Shown: positions 1-10,124 of the stretch, piece by piece | Layout of the letters: each line of letters starts with the position of its first letter | Position numbering within the stretch: position 1 is the first letter of the stretch | Position numbers and translations under genes: made by a program | The notes under the pieces: generated by a model | Told to the model about the DNA's origin: nothing | Databases searched by the model: none | What the model saw: only the letters and a program-made list of their open reading frames with translations | Origin: Pyropia haitanensis | Lineage: Eukaryota; Rhodophyta; Bangiophyceae; Bangiales; Bangiaceae | NCBI GenBank assembly: GCA_008729055.1 | Contig: SDUX01000002.1 | Coordinates: 5,793,874-5,857,873 of the forward strand | Direction of reading: 5' to 3' | Length of the DNA: 64,000 nucleotides

Positions 1-667
1 TACCGAGCGGGGAAAGACCAGGGGTGGGACCCAGCAGGCGGGGGGGGGGTAGGGGAGCCGACACGGCGACGCCGGCGGCACCACCAGGGACGGCCCCCCC
101 CCGGGTGGACACGCGCACACGAGGATACGGGCAGGGCGGCGGCGGCACCGACGGCGGCGGCCGCGGGCGGCGGCGGCCCACCGCGGGGACACGGCGAGCG
201 GCGGGGGCGGCTGGGGCGGCGCGGGCGCACGCCGCCGCGCGCCTCGGCCGGCCGCCGCGGATCGTCCACGATCGCGGCGGCCGCCGATTCCGCCGCCGCC
301 GCCGTCGTCGCGGCGGCGCGCCCGGTGCGCGGCCGCGCCGCCGCGGCGCTCCCGGTGCGCGGCCGCGCTGCCGCGGCGCTCCCCGTGCGCGTCCGCGCCG
401 CGGCGGCGCTCCCGGTGCGCGTCCGCGCCGCGGTGGCGGGGGCGCCACCATCGTCCCCCCCCCCCCCCACCCCCCCCTGCCCCCCTCCTCCATACCCCCC
501 GCGGCACCTCCTCTCTCTTCTCCTCGCTGGTACCCCTGGCGCCTCCCCCCCCCCCTACCCCCCTCCTCCATACCCCCCGCGGCACCTCCTCTCTCGTCCC
601 CTCGCTGGTACCCCTGGCGCCTCCCCCCCTCCCCCCCCCTCCCCCCGCCACCCCTCCTCTCCCTCCC
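1..667. repeat. GC-rich leader region with two tandem repeats upstream of first gene
   Basis: No gene is supported here. Two local tandem structures are visible. At about 319-440 a 30-bp unit is repeated four times with a few changes; in one frame each copy reads as PVRGRAAAAL-like. At about 481-640 a 78-bp unit is duplicated head to tail, each copy carrying the same C-rich stretch followed by CGCTGGTACCCCTGGCGCC. From about 440 to 667 the plus strand is strongly pyrimidine-rich and ends directly at an ATG at 668, the arrangement seen before most genes in this window, so this is probably promoter and 5' leader. Confidence 0.55.
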
Positions 668-2943
668 ATGGCACCAGCCGCGGCGGCGGCGTCCCCCCCC
701 CCGCCCCCCCACGGGGACGGCCGCGACGGCGGCGGGCCCCCCCGGGCGGCCGCCCCGCCGGCGGTGGTGGCCGCCACCGCCGCCGCGGCGGCGGCGTACG
801 GGGTGGGGTGGCGCGCCGCACGGGCGGGGCGGCTGGGGGAGGGGCGCGTGTGGGGGGGGCGCGCGCTGCTTGTGGCGGCGATGGTGGGGGGGGAGGGGAG
901 GGAGGGGGGGAGGGGTGGGAGGGGAGGGAGGGGAGGGAGGGGGGGAGGGGTGGGAGGGGAGGGAGGGGGGGGAGGGGTGGGAGGGGTGGGAGGGGGGGGA
1001 GGGGTGGGAGGGGTGGGAGGGGGGGAGGGGGGGAGGGGAGGGAGGGGAGGGAGGGGTGGGAGGGGGGGAGGGGAGGGAGGGGGGGAGGGGTGGGAGGGGG
1101 GGAGGGGTGGGAGGGGGGGGAGGGGTGGGAGGGGGGGAGGGGGGGAGGGGGGGAGGGGGGGGGGTGTTGGCATTACTGGTTGCGATTGCGGATGGGGTGG
1201 TGGAGGGGCGGGGCGAGGGCACGGCGGGGGAGGTGGTGGGGGGGGGAGGGGGGGTGGGTCGCGTGGACCGCCTGGGCCGCCGCGGTTGTTGACGCGGTCG
1301 ACCTGTGCCGCGCGGTGGCGCTGCTGCGGGACGGCCGGGGGGAGGGCGCCGCGGCGCGTGGGAGCGCCGCGGACGCCGACGACGGCCACGGCGGGGCGAC
1401 CGCCGCCGCCGCCCGTGCGTCGGCGCCTCCACCCGCGGCGTTTGGCCGCGGCTGGCCGCCCGCCGCGGCGGCCGCCGCCGCCGCCGCCGCCGCGGCGGCG
1501 ACGGCGGTGCCGGGCGGGGCGGCGGCAGACACAACGGTGCTGCGGCAGCTGGCCGCGACGGTGGCGCCGCCCCTTCGCCTCCCCCCCCGCGCGGGCACCC
1601 CCCCCGCAGCCGCCGCCGCCCGTGACACCCGCGGTCGACTCTTGGCGGCGGCAGAGGCGGCGGCGGCGGCGGCCGCGCCCGCCACCGCCATCGCCCCGCT
1701 GCGCGTCCCGTCTGCGGGCGCCGCCCGCGTCGACGCCACCGACGGCAGCCACGACGGGCGGGAGGCACACCTCGCGGCGGTGTTGGGCGTCCACGCCGCC
1801 GCGGCGGCAGCGTCCACCGCCGCCGCCGGGATGGGGGCGGCGGCGGCCGAGGGGGCGCCGGCGGTGGCGGCGGCGGCGGCGACCGCGGCGGTGGCCGCGG
1901 CGGAGGCGGCCGCCGCGGTTGGCACGCGTGTGGCGGCGGGGGGGGTGCTCGCCGCCGCGGCGGGTGGCATTGGCGGTGGTGGGGGTGGTGGTGGTGGGGG
2001 TGGTGGCGGTGGTGGTGGCGGTGGCGGCGGCGTGGGGGGGGCGCTGATGTCGCCCGCCGCGCGGGCGGCGCGGCTGGCGGTGGCCCTCGGGGTGGGGCTG
2101 GCGCCCGTTCCCGCCGCTGGGGGCGAGGCAGAGGGGGTGGCCGGGGGGGAGGGGGGGGAGGCGTTGGGGGGGGGGGGGAGTGGCGCGACGAGTTGGGCGC
2201 TGGTGCCGTCGCCGCCGCCGCTGATGTGGCCGCGGCGGGGGTGCTGGCCGCGCTGGATGGGGGGGCGGGGGGGGTGGCCGGCTGGGCCGCGCGGCGGGCG
2301 GGGCTTGCCGCGGCGGTGGTGGCCATGGTGGGGGGGGGGAGGGGGGGGAGGTGGGGGGGGTGGGGGGGGGGGGCGCAAGCGCCCGCGCTCGGCGGACCAT
2401 GGGGACGACGGGATGGACGGCGCCGCCGCCGCGTCGCCGGCCGGGGACGAGGGCGGTGACGGGATGGACGAGGGCGGCGCCCCACCGCCGCCTGTGGATG
2501 ATGGGGGGGGGGGGGGGGTGACGGCGGAGCCGCGGCCGACACGGCAGCCGCCGCTGCTGGTGGAGGGGGGGATGCCTGGGGTGGCGCCAGTGGTGGCGAC
2601 GACGACACCGGCGGTGGTGGCGGCGGTGGTGGCGGCGGCGGCGGCGGCGACGACGGCGGCGGTGGCGGCCGTTGCGGCGTCCCCCCTTCCCCCTGGGTGA
2701 CGGTGACGACCACCCGCACCACCCCCCCCCGGCTGCGCTTCACATCCGCCGCGACGACGGCGGCACCGCCATCGCGGGCGGCCGCCGCCGCCACGGCCGC
2801 CGCGGCGCGGCTCGCCGCGGGCCCCCTCCCCCCCACCGCCGCCGCGGCGGCCGCGGACATGGCCGCCCACCCCGACGGGCCGCTGCTCGCCGCGTACGCC
2901 GCGCTCGCACGCCGCCCGCCACGGCGGGCGACTGGGGTGGACG

Positions 2944-2974
<31 letters not shown>

Positions 2975-2975
2975 C

Positions 2976-3007
<32 letters not shown>

Positions 3008-3603
3008 GCCGGCCGCCGCGGCCACGCACAGCGGCGGCGGCGGCGGTGGCGGCGGCGGCGGCGGCGTCCGGTCGGGGCTGGTCGCCCTCGCCGCGGCGCT
3101 GCGCGCGCCGCCGGGCGCCGCCCGCGTCGCGGGCCTGACCGCCGCCGTCACCGCCGCGGCGGCGGCGGCGGCGGCGCCCGCCGGCGGTGCCGGCACGCCC
3201 CCGACCGGGGGGGGCGCCCCGCCTCGTGGCGGCGGCGGCGGCGGCGGCGGCCACGCCACCGCCGCGGCCGCGGCGGTGCGGGCGGTCGCGTATGTCAACC
3301 TGGGCCTCGCGTCGGCCGCCGCGGCCGCGCGCGGCCGCGCTGGGGACGCGGCCGCCGCCGCGGCGGCGACCGCCGCGGCGGGGGGTGTCACGGGGCTGGC
3401 GGGCGTGGCGGGGCTCGCCGCGGCGCTCCGTGGGCCCGCCGCGTGGGCCGCGTGGGCGGCGGCCGTGCGGGAGGGGGGGGGGAGCCGGCGGCGGTCGTCG
3501 CGGCGTGGGGGGTGGGGGGGGGGACCTCGCCGCGCTCTTGGGTGGGGGGGGGGGTGAGGAGGGGGGGGGGGGGGCGGGGCGGCCGGCGAGCGCCGCTGGC
3601 TGA
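668..3603 (+). CDS. Ala/Gly/Pro-rich hypothetical protein, frame broken at G runs
   Basis: I do not recognise this protein. The start at 668 is chosen because an ATG follows a long pyrimidine leader. The N-terminus begins MAPAAAAASPPPPPHGDG and is coherent to about 860. A G-rich minisatellite (880-1165) follows, then a second coherent stretch from about 1280, beginning DAVDLCRAVALLRDG, in another frame. Further stretches are a basic/acidic patch near 2385 (KRPRSADHGDDGMDG), a Thr-rich segment near 2697 and a long Ala-rich helix-forming tail ending near GRPASAAG at 3603. Reading frame changes at G or C runs near 2330, 2685, 3475 and 3515. These could be intron boundaries or homopolymer errors. 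Composition (high Ala, third-position GC) suggests real coding, but no conserved domain is visible. Exon structure and both ends are uncertain. Confidence 0.35.
880..1165 (+). repeat. G-rich minisatellite (GGGAGGGG / GTGGGAGGGG units)
   Basis: About 285 bases are almost entirely G with regularly spaced A and T, built from GGGAGGGG and GGGTGGGAGGGG units in irregular order. The plus strand has dozens of possible G-quadruplex registers. It lies inside the first predicted gene, either as a Gly/Arg/Glu-rich coding stretch or, more likely, as an intron, because several proven introns in this window also carry G-rich tracts just after the donor. Confidence 0.7.
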
Positions 3604-4724
3604 CGGGCGCCCGGGCCGGGCGTGGCGGCCGCGCCCGGGCGGGTGGGTGGCGCGCCACCGCCGCGGCCGTCGCCGTCGACCGCCACCGCCGCCGCCACCG
3701 CCGTCACCGCCGCCGCCGCCGCCACCGCCGCCACCGCGGTGCCACCGCTCGCCGCTGCGGACGCGGCGTCCCGCTGCACCACCCCGGCACACAACCGTTG
3801 GCAGGCGCGGCACGCGCGCCCGCCGGTCGCCGGCCGACCCGCCGCGGGTCTGGCGGGTGCCGCCGCCGCGACGCGCGGCACGGGACACGCGCGGCGCGGA
3901 GCGCGGCGGCTTTGGGCACTGTCATTCCCCGCGTCGCGCGCGGCACGCGGCTGTGGCGGTGACCGCCGCCGGTGGCGCGCCCGTCGGTGGGCGGCCCGGT
4001 ACTGGCCAACGGGGAGAGGCGGCGTGCGCTGGAGGTCCCCGCCCTCCCCGCCATTGGCCCCGCCACGGCGAGGCAGCCGCGGCCGTCCCGTCGCCTGTCG
4101 GCACCGTGCACGCCCGCTTTGGTCCTCTACCTCTACTCCCCGTCATCCGACGCACACCCTTTGCGCTAGAGGGTCCCTCCCGAAACAGGCCGGGGTAGCC
4201 CACACGCGTGCCGCGGCTGCGCGTGTCCCCTCCCCCTGCGCAACCAGTACGGCGCCCGCTGCGCCGGCTCGACCACGAGGTCCTATCCACCGACAAAAAA
4301 CGGCACGGCGGGTCCCAACGCACTCGCCACCCGCAGGCGACTACGCCACGCGGGCTCGATTGCACCAAAGGGTGGGCGGCGGCGACCACACGCCGCACCC
4401 GCCGGTGCGGCAAACGCGGCTGCCGGTGCACGGGGCATCGCCCGTGGGCGCCACCCGGCGACCGGCGTCCCGTGGCGGCCCCCACGGAAGCCCCCCAGCT
4501 CCCCCGACCGCGGTGGCTGCTCCGGCTGGACCGTCGCCGTCGACGGAGCTGGCAGGCCCACCACCGCGCGAATCCGCGGCCGCCGGCCGTCTGCAGCAAC
4601 TACACTACGTGGATGACCCACGCGGCGGCTGCCCGCGCCCAGACTGGGGCTTCCAACAGCGGCCGCCAAAGGATGTGCCCGCCCGGCACCGTCGCCCGCA
4701 TCGACAGACGCCCGCCCCGCGCGT
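3604..4724. other. Intergenic region between convergent genes
   Basis: GC-rich spacer between the 3' ends of the first gene (+) and the DHHC gene (-). Open frames here are Arg/Pro-rich shadows without conserved motifs. A slightly less GC-rich patch at about 4130-4330 contains short A runs (for example CGACAAAAAACGG at about 4290) that could belong to 3' ends. I see no gene. Confidence 0.4.
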
Positions 4725-6362
4725 TCAATCCAGCTGGTCCTCGTCAGCCGAGTCCCACGCCCCCCCAAGCAGTGGCGCAGCCGCGCCCCCCCCGCCCCCC
4801 CCCTGCGGCAGTGGGGGTGGCGGTGGCGGTGGCGGTGGCGGTGGCGGTGGCGGTGGCGGTGGCGGTGGCGGGGACGACCGCCGCCGCCGTGCCGCCGCGG
4901 CGCCGCCCACCCCTCCGCCGCGGCGGCACGCGGCCACCAGCGCCGCGAGGGGCCCCTCTGGCGGCCGCTCCCGCCGCGCCCGCCGCGCGCGGCGGCGCCC
5001 CCCCCCCCCCCCGGGAGCAGCCCCTCCCCCCCCCGCCGCGGCTGCCGCGCCGGTGGCCGCCGCCGCCGCCGCCGCGCGCCGCCAAACCACTCGAGCGTCG
5101 TCACCCCACGCCGCAACAGCAGGCCGTGCCACGCGACGAGCGCGCCGACCGACACGGCCACGACGGTGCCGAGGGCGGTCGCGAACAGCAGCCGGTTCGC
5201 GTCGGCGCGCGACAGCGACAGTGGCGGCGGCGTCGGCGACAAGGACGACGAGGACAAGGACGACGACGCCGCCGCCGCCGCCGCTGCCGCCGAACCCGCC
5301 CGCAGCAGGTGAACCGAGGTGGCGACGAGGAAGACGGCGCCGCAGACGGTGGCGACGCAGAAGCGGAAAAAGTGATGGTGGTTACGCGCGCCGATGCACG
5401 TGGCGAAAAAGGGGCAGTGGTGGTCCATGCGCCTGCGCGTACGAGCCGCCCGGGGGGGAAGGGGAGAGCGGGGGGGGGGGTCGCAGAGGGGAAGAGAACA
5501 AGCCAGGCGGCACACGAGGGTGGGGCGACGACGTCAGGTGCGCGCCCGAGATGGAGAAAAGGTGCTCTTGCCAGCAACAGGTAGAGCAGAGGCCAAGGCC
5601 CAAGCGGGAGGCACAGGGGGACGCGCCGTTTTTGAGCTGCAGAGTACCAGCGCCACGCCAGCCACCACCCCCGACCCCCACCCGACCGCCGCTTCCCACC
5701 CGCCGCGTGTCCATCGCCAAGATGTGCACCAACCGGTCTGGGGCGCGCACCCCCCTCTCCCCCCCCCCCCCCCCCCCCACCCAATCCCGCTCCCCCAACG
5801 TACAACACACAGCGGCGGCAGATGGAGCAGTGGTGCGCCCGGGGCGGCTTGTACCCCTGGCACACAGAGCAAAACCGGGGCGCCGGCGCCGCGCCGGGCG
5901 GCTCCCACTCCCTGCCGTCCCACCCCTCGTCCTCCCCCGCCTCCTCCGCCTCCGCCTCCTCCTCCTCCGCTGTCCACCCACCCACATCCCCCCCACCCCC
6001 CCCCCCCCCCCCCATCACCCACCCCGGCCCCACCCACAGGGCCATCCCATACGACCACCCCGCGACGGCGACCACCCCCCCCCCGCTACCGCCGCGGCGG
6101 CCGCGGCGGCGCACCACCCCCCCCCCCCCGCGACGACGAGCAGCCGCACGTGGGTGCAAAAAAAAAGGCCCGCGACGGCGGTGAAGAGCGCAACGACGGC
6201 CGCGACGCACAGCGGGCCGGTCGCGCCGGCCGCCGCGTCGGCGGCGGCGAGCACCGCGGGCACCGCGTCGGCGGGGGCGGCGGCGGCGGCGGCGGCGGAG
6301 AGGAGCGCCAGGGGGGTAGTAAAGGCGGAGGGTGGGGGAGGAGGAGCGGGGGGGGGACGCAT
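4725..6362 (-). CDS. DHHC-type protein S-palmitoyltransferase
   Basis: Integral membrane S-acyltransferase that moves palmitate to cysteines of target proteins, usually on Golgi, ER or plasma membrane. The cysteine-rich domain reads FCSVCQGYKPPRAHHCSICRR, then VLRMDHHCPFFATCIGARNH, with the catalytic DHHC cysteine codon at complement 5414-5416. The domain is split by an intron at 5433-5803 (GTACGT donor, GCGCAG acceptor); joining the exons restores CRRCVLRMDHHCPF exactly. A membrane helix precedes it (PLCVAAVVALFTAVAGLFF), two hydrophobic segments follow, and then the family TTxE motif (TTLEWF, near 5083-5103). A low-complexity Pro-rich tail ends in the acidic sequence AWDSADEDQLD. Frame changes occur at a C run near 6075 and in the tail. 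The start at 6362 follows a pyrimidine-rich leader on this strand; an upstream hydrophobic segment (6470-6560) in the same frame is an alternative N-terminus. Confidence 0.88.
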
Positions 6363-7695
6363 CGCGCAGACTGGTGGGGGGGGGGGGGAGGGGGGGGTCG
6401 GCCAGGTAGAGGCAGGTTTGGGATGAAGGGGCAGCGTGGGTGCGGGGGGGGTGGGAAGGGCGGCTACGGCACACACACCAACGGGGACAGCGAGTGCCAG
6501 CACCAGCCGCCATGCGGCTGACGAAATGGGAGCAACGAACACAGACAGCAACCAACTGTTCGATACGACATGGCCAACTCCATGGGACACTCCTCGACTC
6601 CTTTTGCCAAGTTGATGACGATGTCCAATAAGACACCTCTCGAGTGCATGGTCTTTCCCATTCCAGCAAGATCCCTCGGGACACCACGACCGCTGTCGGA
6701 CGGCACTGGGACGGCCAGACGGCGATGGCGTTTGGCACGACCGCCCGCGCCCCATCGTCCCGTTTGCCCCGGGCATGCATCGCGCACCACTTTCGTTAGC
6801 GCGGCACGGGCCGCCGCCGCGGACCCCGTCGCGGTTGGCGGCCGCCGCCGCCACTGGCTCGCTGCCGCCGCCTCGCTGCGCCCGCCCGCGGACGTGTGGC
6901 GTGTTCCCCCAGTCCCCCCCCCCAGCCGGTGCGGCAACGCGCGGGCGGCCGCGGACGCCACCGGCGGCTGGCGGGGGGGGGGGGGACGCCGCCGCCGCCG
7001 CCGCAACGGCGGGTGGGCGCGGCGTCCCGACCCGCGCGGCTGGCCGGCGGCTGCCGCCACCCCGCCGCGCGGCCGCGCTGGCCGCGGCGGCGACCAGCGT
7101 GCGCGCGGCGGCACGGCCGCCCCCGCCGTGCCGTTGGCAGACGCCGCCCCCGCCGCCGGCCGGCGCGGCGCGGGCGTGGCGAGCCCGCCCGTCGGGCGTG
7201 CGTGGGCGGCGCGCCCGCCCGCCCCGTCGCGCGCCCCGTGTGGCGCGGCGGCCGCTTTGTAGCGTGGGGGGGGGGCGACGGCGGCGGCGGCTGCGCGTGG
7301 ACCGTGGCCGGGCGTGCGCGGAGCTCTTGCCGGGGACGGGGTGGGGGGGGGGCTGGCGGCGAGCTGGTTGACCGCGTGGGGGCTGACGGGCGGTGGCGCG
7401 CTCCATTCGCTTTTCTTTTCTACCCGCGGCGGGCACCGCCCGGCGGCGTCGGCGTCCCTTTCGCGCTGCCGCGGTTGCCCCGCATCGCCACTGAAGAGTG
7501 CAACTGCACCCGCCCTCCCACCCGTGTTGTTACCCCTCTCCTCCCTTCCCGTCTCTCTGCTCCACCTCCCCCCTTTCTTTCTTTCTCCCGACTCTACCTC
7601 GTCTTCTGCTTCCCCTCCCCGTCTTTCCTTCATTTACATTCTTCCCTTTTCCTCTGCCCAAGCCTCGCTGCATTTGCGCTTCCTCTTCTCCAATC
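6363..7695. promoter_or_regulatory. Upstream region of divergent genes, with an AT-richer island
   Basis: Spacer between the DHHC start (-) and the next plus-strand ATG at 7696. Bases 6490-6700 are clearly less GC-rich than the surroundings and include several short A/T runs, a pattern that recurs upstream of other genes here and may mark promoters. An open frame 6570-7262 (+), starting MANSMGHSSTPFAKLMTMSN, crosses it but shows no domain. From about 7490 to 7690 the plus strand is almost pure pyrimidine and leads directly into the ATG at 7696, typical of the transcription-start/leader pattern of this genome. Confidence 0.4.
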
Positions 7696-8300
7696 ATGAT
7701 GCAAGCGCCGTCTACATGGTTGCACCCCCCACCCCCCTCGGCGGCCACCGTCCTCACCTCGTGGCCGGGCTGCGGGTCGGTCGTGTCGCTGTGGACCGAC
7801 GGGACGGTCGCGTCCATCGGGCCGGGCAGGGCGGCCGCCAAGCGCGGCGGCCGGCCGCCGTCGCCAACGTCGGTGGCACGGGCAGCCGGCGGCCGGCGCA
7901 GCCCACGGGGTTGGGAGCCGCGAGCGGAGCCCGCGGCGGCCGCCGCGGGGTGTGGCCGACCCCCCGTGGCGAGGCAGGTGGCTCGAGACGGGGGGGACTG
8001 CCGCCCCGCCGCCTCCGCCGCAGGGGCGACCGCGACAGGGGGGCGGCTGCCCGGGCTGTCCGTCGCGGCACCGGCTGTGGCGGTGGCGTTGGCGGACGGC
8101 GGCAGTGGGGTGGCCGACGCGGCGGCGGTGGGGTCGGCCGGCAGCCGGTGGCGGCGGGTGGCGGCGGTGGGGGCGGGCGGGCTGTCGGGTGCGGCTGCCG
8201 GGCTCGCCGTCGCGACGGCGGCTGGCGCAGGGGGGGGGCGGTGGCCGTGTCGGCGGCGGGAGGGGGGGTTGTGGGCGTCGCGCTGGTGTGGGTATGGTGA
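7696..8300 (+). CDS. Small hypothetical membrane protein with glycine-zipper segments
   Basis: Unrecognised protein of about 200 residues. The start is the ATGATG at 7696, right after a 190-base pyrimidine leader. The N-terminal part (MMQAPSTWLHPPPPSAATVL, then SVVSLWTDGTVASIG) is polar and followed by an Arg/Pro/Ala-rich linker. The C-terminal 80 residues are hydrophobic and Gly/Ala/Val-rich with small-xxx-small spacing (AAVGAGGLSGAAAGLAVATA, then AVSAAGGGVVGVALVWVW at the end), suggesting two or three packed membrane helices. A one-base shift at a G run near 8231-8237 is needed to reach the stop at 8300; without it the frame runs to 8427 with an Arg/Trp-rich, unlikely tail. A FUN14/TMEM14-like small organelle membrane protein is a guess only. 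Confidence 0.45.
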
Positions 8301-9596
8301 CCGAGTGGCTGGAGATGACGTGATGAGGGATGGGCAGGGGGGGGGGTGGGGTTGGGGGGGGTGGGGTTGGGGGGGGCGTGCGCATTGGCGCGGCGGCTGG
8401 GAGCGTGCCTGCAAGCGACCGTACTGACCGTGGGTGTGAGAAAGGTATGCCGTCTGGCCGGGCGCTGACATTCCTACTCTGCTTGGTGCGGTGCCATTGC
8501 CTGTCTGTGTGTGTTGACCTTGTCGTCCCGCGGCTGATGCGGTGTGGTGGATGACGGGGGTGTAGTTGCAGGTTCCCCCCCTCGTGGGTCTGACGGCGCC
8601 CCCACGATACCTCTCCGCCTGGTGGACGTTCCATGGGGCGGGGTGGAGGTGGCTGCGGCGGCGTCAAAAGTCGGCAGGCAGCTACGTCTAGGCCCGAGCG
8701 ATGGCCGCATTGGGCCGACTGGGCGAGCCGGTGGGGCTCCCACGCCCGCCGCTGGTGCGGGTGCCTCGCATCGCAGACGCTGTGCGCGGCAGCGGGTGGA
8801 TGCGGTGGGGTGCGGCGGAGCTCGCCTTGTTGGGGCGGCAGTCACGGCAGGGAGAGCGGCAGCGGCGGCCTTCTGGGGCGCAGGGGGGGGGCTCTTCCCT
8901 GCGCGCTCCGCGTGGGGATTGCATCCGGGGAGATGTGGAGGTCGACGACGCCGCCGCGACGCGAGGCGTCGCGGTGTGGCAGTGGCAGGGGCAGTGGTTG
9001 CCGCAGCGGTAGCGGACGGTGGTGGAGGAGAGGGTGGGGGTAGGGGGGGGGGGTTCGGGGTGGCCGCGGCGGCGGCGGCGGGAGCGACAGCGGCGGTCGC
9101 GGCGGCGGCAGGCGCATGGCCGGTTGCGGGCGCGCGGGACGGTGCTGCCGGCGGGGGGGTGCCATGGCTAAGCGCCACGTCGACCCCGCGGTGCTTTGGA
9201 TGCACCGGCGATGCAGTCCTCTGTCTCATGCTGGCGCCGCTGCCTTGGCATCTGTTCGTAGGGGACTCCAGCTCCCTTGGGGTGAGCGAGATATCCCTCT
9301 CCAGGGTGGTTGACCTGGCGTGAGGTAGAAGGGGATGGCACGCACCCGTTGTGTAGCATCTTTCCAACCCCGATGTCGCCCAGCCTGAGTCGTTTCCTCT
9401 CCCGTCGCGGCCCTCTCTGCCCCTGGTGTTTGCTGGTCAACCCGTGGTGTACATAGAATGACGAAACGGCCATCAACGCCATTGATTCCTTGTCTTTCCC
9501 ACCCCACCCCCACCATGCACAATGGACCCACACGCCGTGGCGCATGCCAACCACGCGGCCGCCGGTCCGGGACGTACCGCCCTCCCCCCTGCGCGC
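8301..9596. other. Region without a supported gene
   Basis: G-rich plus strand with open frames in all three phases (for example 8544-9323 and 8701-9012) but no convincing start context or domain. The stretch 8760-9012 (frame beginning RIADAVRGSGWMRWGAAELA) has reasonable amino-acid balance and could be a downstream exon of the 7696 gene. From about 9330 base composition falls towards average; this is the 3' side of the minus-strand EF-hand gene. Confidence 0.3.
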
Positions 9597-10124
9597 TCAC
9601 GCGTCGAGCGTCCTCATCCGGGCGGCCACCGCGGTGGACACAATCTTGAACAGCAGCCCCGCGGCGCCGACCCAGACCCCCTTGGGCACCCCCCGCCCGC
9701 CGGGCACGGCCCGTCGCACCGCCGCGGCCGCCTCGGGCAGCACCACGACCGTCACGGCCGACACAAGCGCGGCGCGGTACAGCCACAGCACGCCCGCGTC
9801 GTCCCACCAGCGCTTGGCAAAGCGCACAAACTCCGCCTCGTCCAGCACCCCATCCCGGTTCGTGTCAAAGCCTTCCATCACCTGCCGCACCGCCTCGCGG
9901 GTGGGCGCCTGCGTCACGCCGGGCGCGCGGCGCTTGACCTTGAAGTGGAGCTCGCACATCGCCACCACCAGCGACAGGTCATCAATGACCAGGTTGCCGG
10001 CCGCGTCGCGGACGGCGGCCTTTTGAAACACCCCGCGGGCGAGCGAGGAGAACGCGGCCGTGTCGGAGAAGCGGCGGCCGGGGCGGGGGATCAAGGCGCG
10101 GAGGTCGGGGAACTCAAAGCCCAT
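9597..10124 (-). CDS. Single EF-hand membrane protein
   Basis: Intact, intronless 175-residue protein. A canonical calcium-binding loop lies at residues 87-98 (DTNRDGVLDEAE: acidic ligands at 1, 3, 5, 9 and 12), preceded by a helix with a basic patch (HFKVKRR). Two hydrophobic segments follow, about 112-130 (VLWLYRAALVSAVTVVVLPE) and about 147-168 (GVWVGAAGLLFKIVSTAVAA), so the EF-hand probably sits beside a membrane. An odd-numbered EF-hand usually means pairing with a second degenerate hand or homodimerisation; a possible degenerate partner is around residues 40-60. The ATG at 10124 is the only in-frame one before the conserved part, and the sequence upstream of it on this strand is pyrimidine-rich. 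Function is unknown; a calcium-responsive organelle membrane protein is an inference. Confidence 0.82.
   Translation of the reverse strand: MGFEFPDLRALIPRPGRRFSDTAAFSSLARGVFQKAAVRDAAGNLVIDDLSLVVAMCELHFKVKRRAPGVTQAPTREAVRQVMEGFDTNRDGVLDEAEFVRFAKRWWDDAGVLWLYRAALVSAVTVVVLPEAAAAVRRAVPGGRGVPKGVWVGAAGLLFKIVSTAVAARMRTLDA

Noticed and set aside
1173..3881. 902-codon Pro/Ala-rich ORF on the minus strand
   Set aside because: Shadow produced by GC-rich codons; the plus strand has the better start context and composition.
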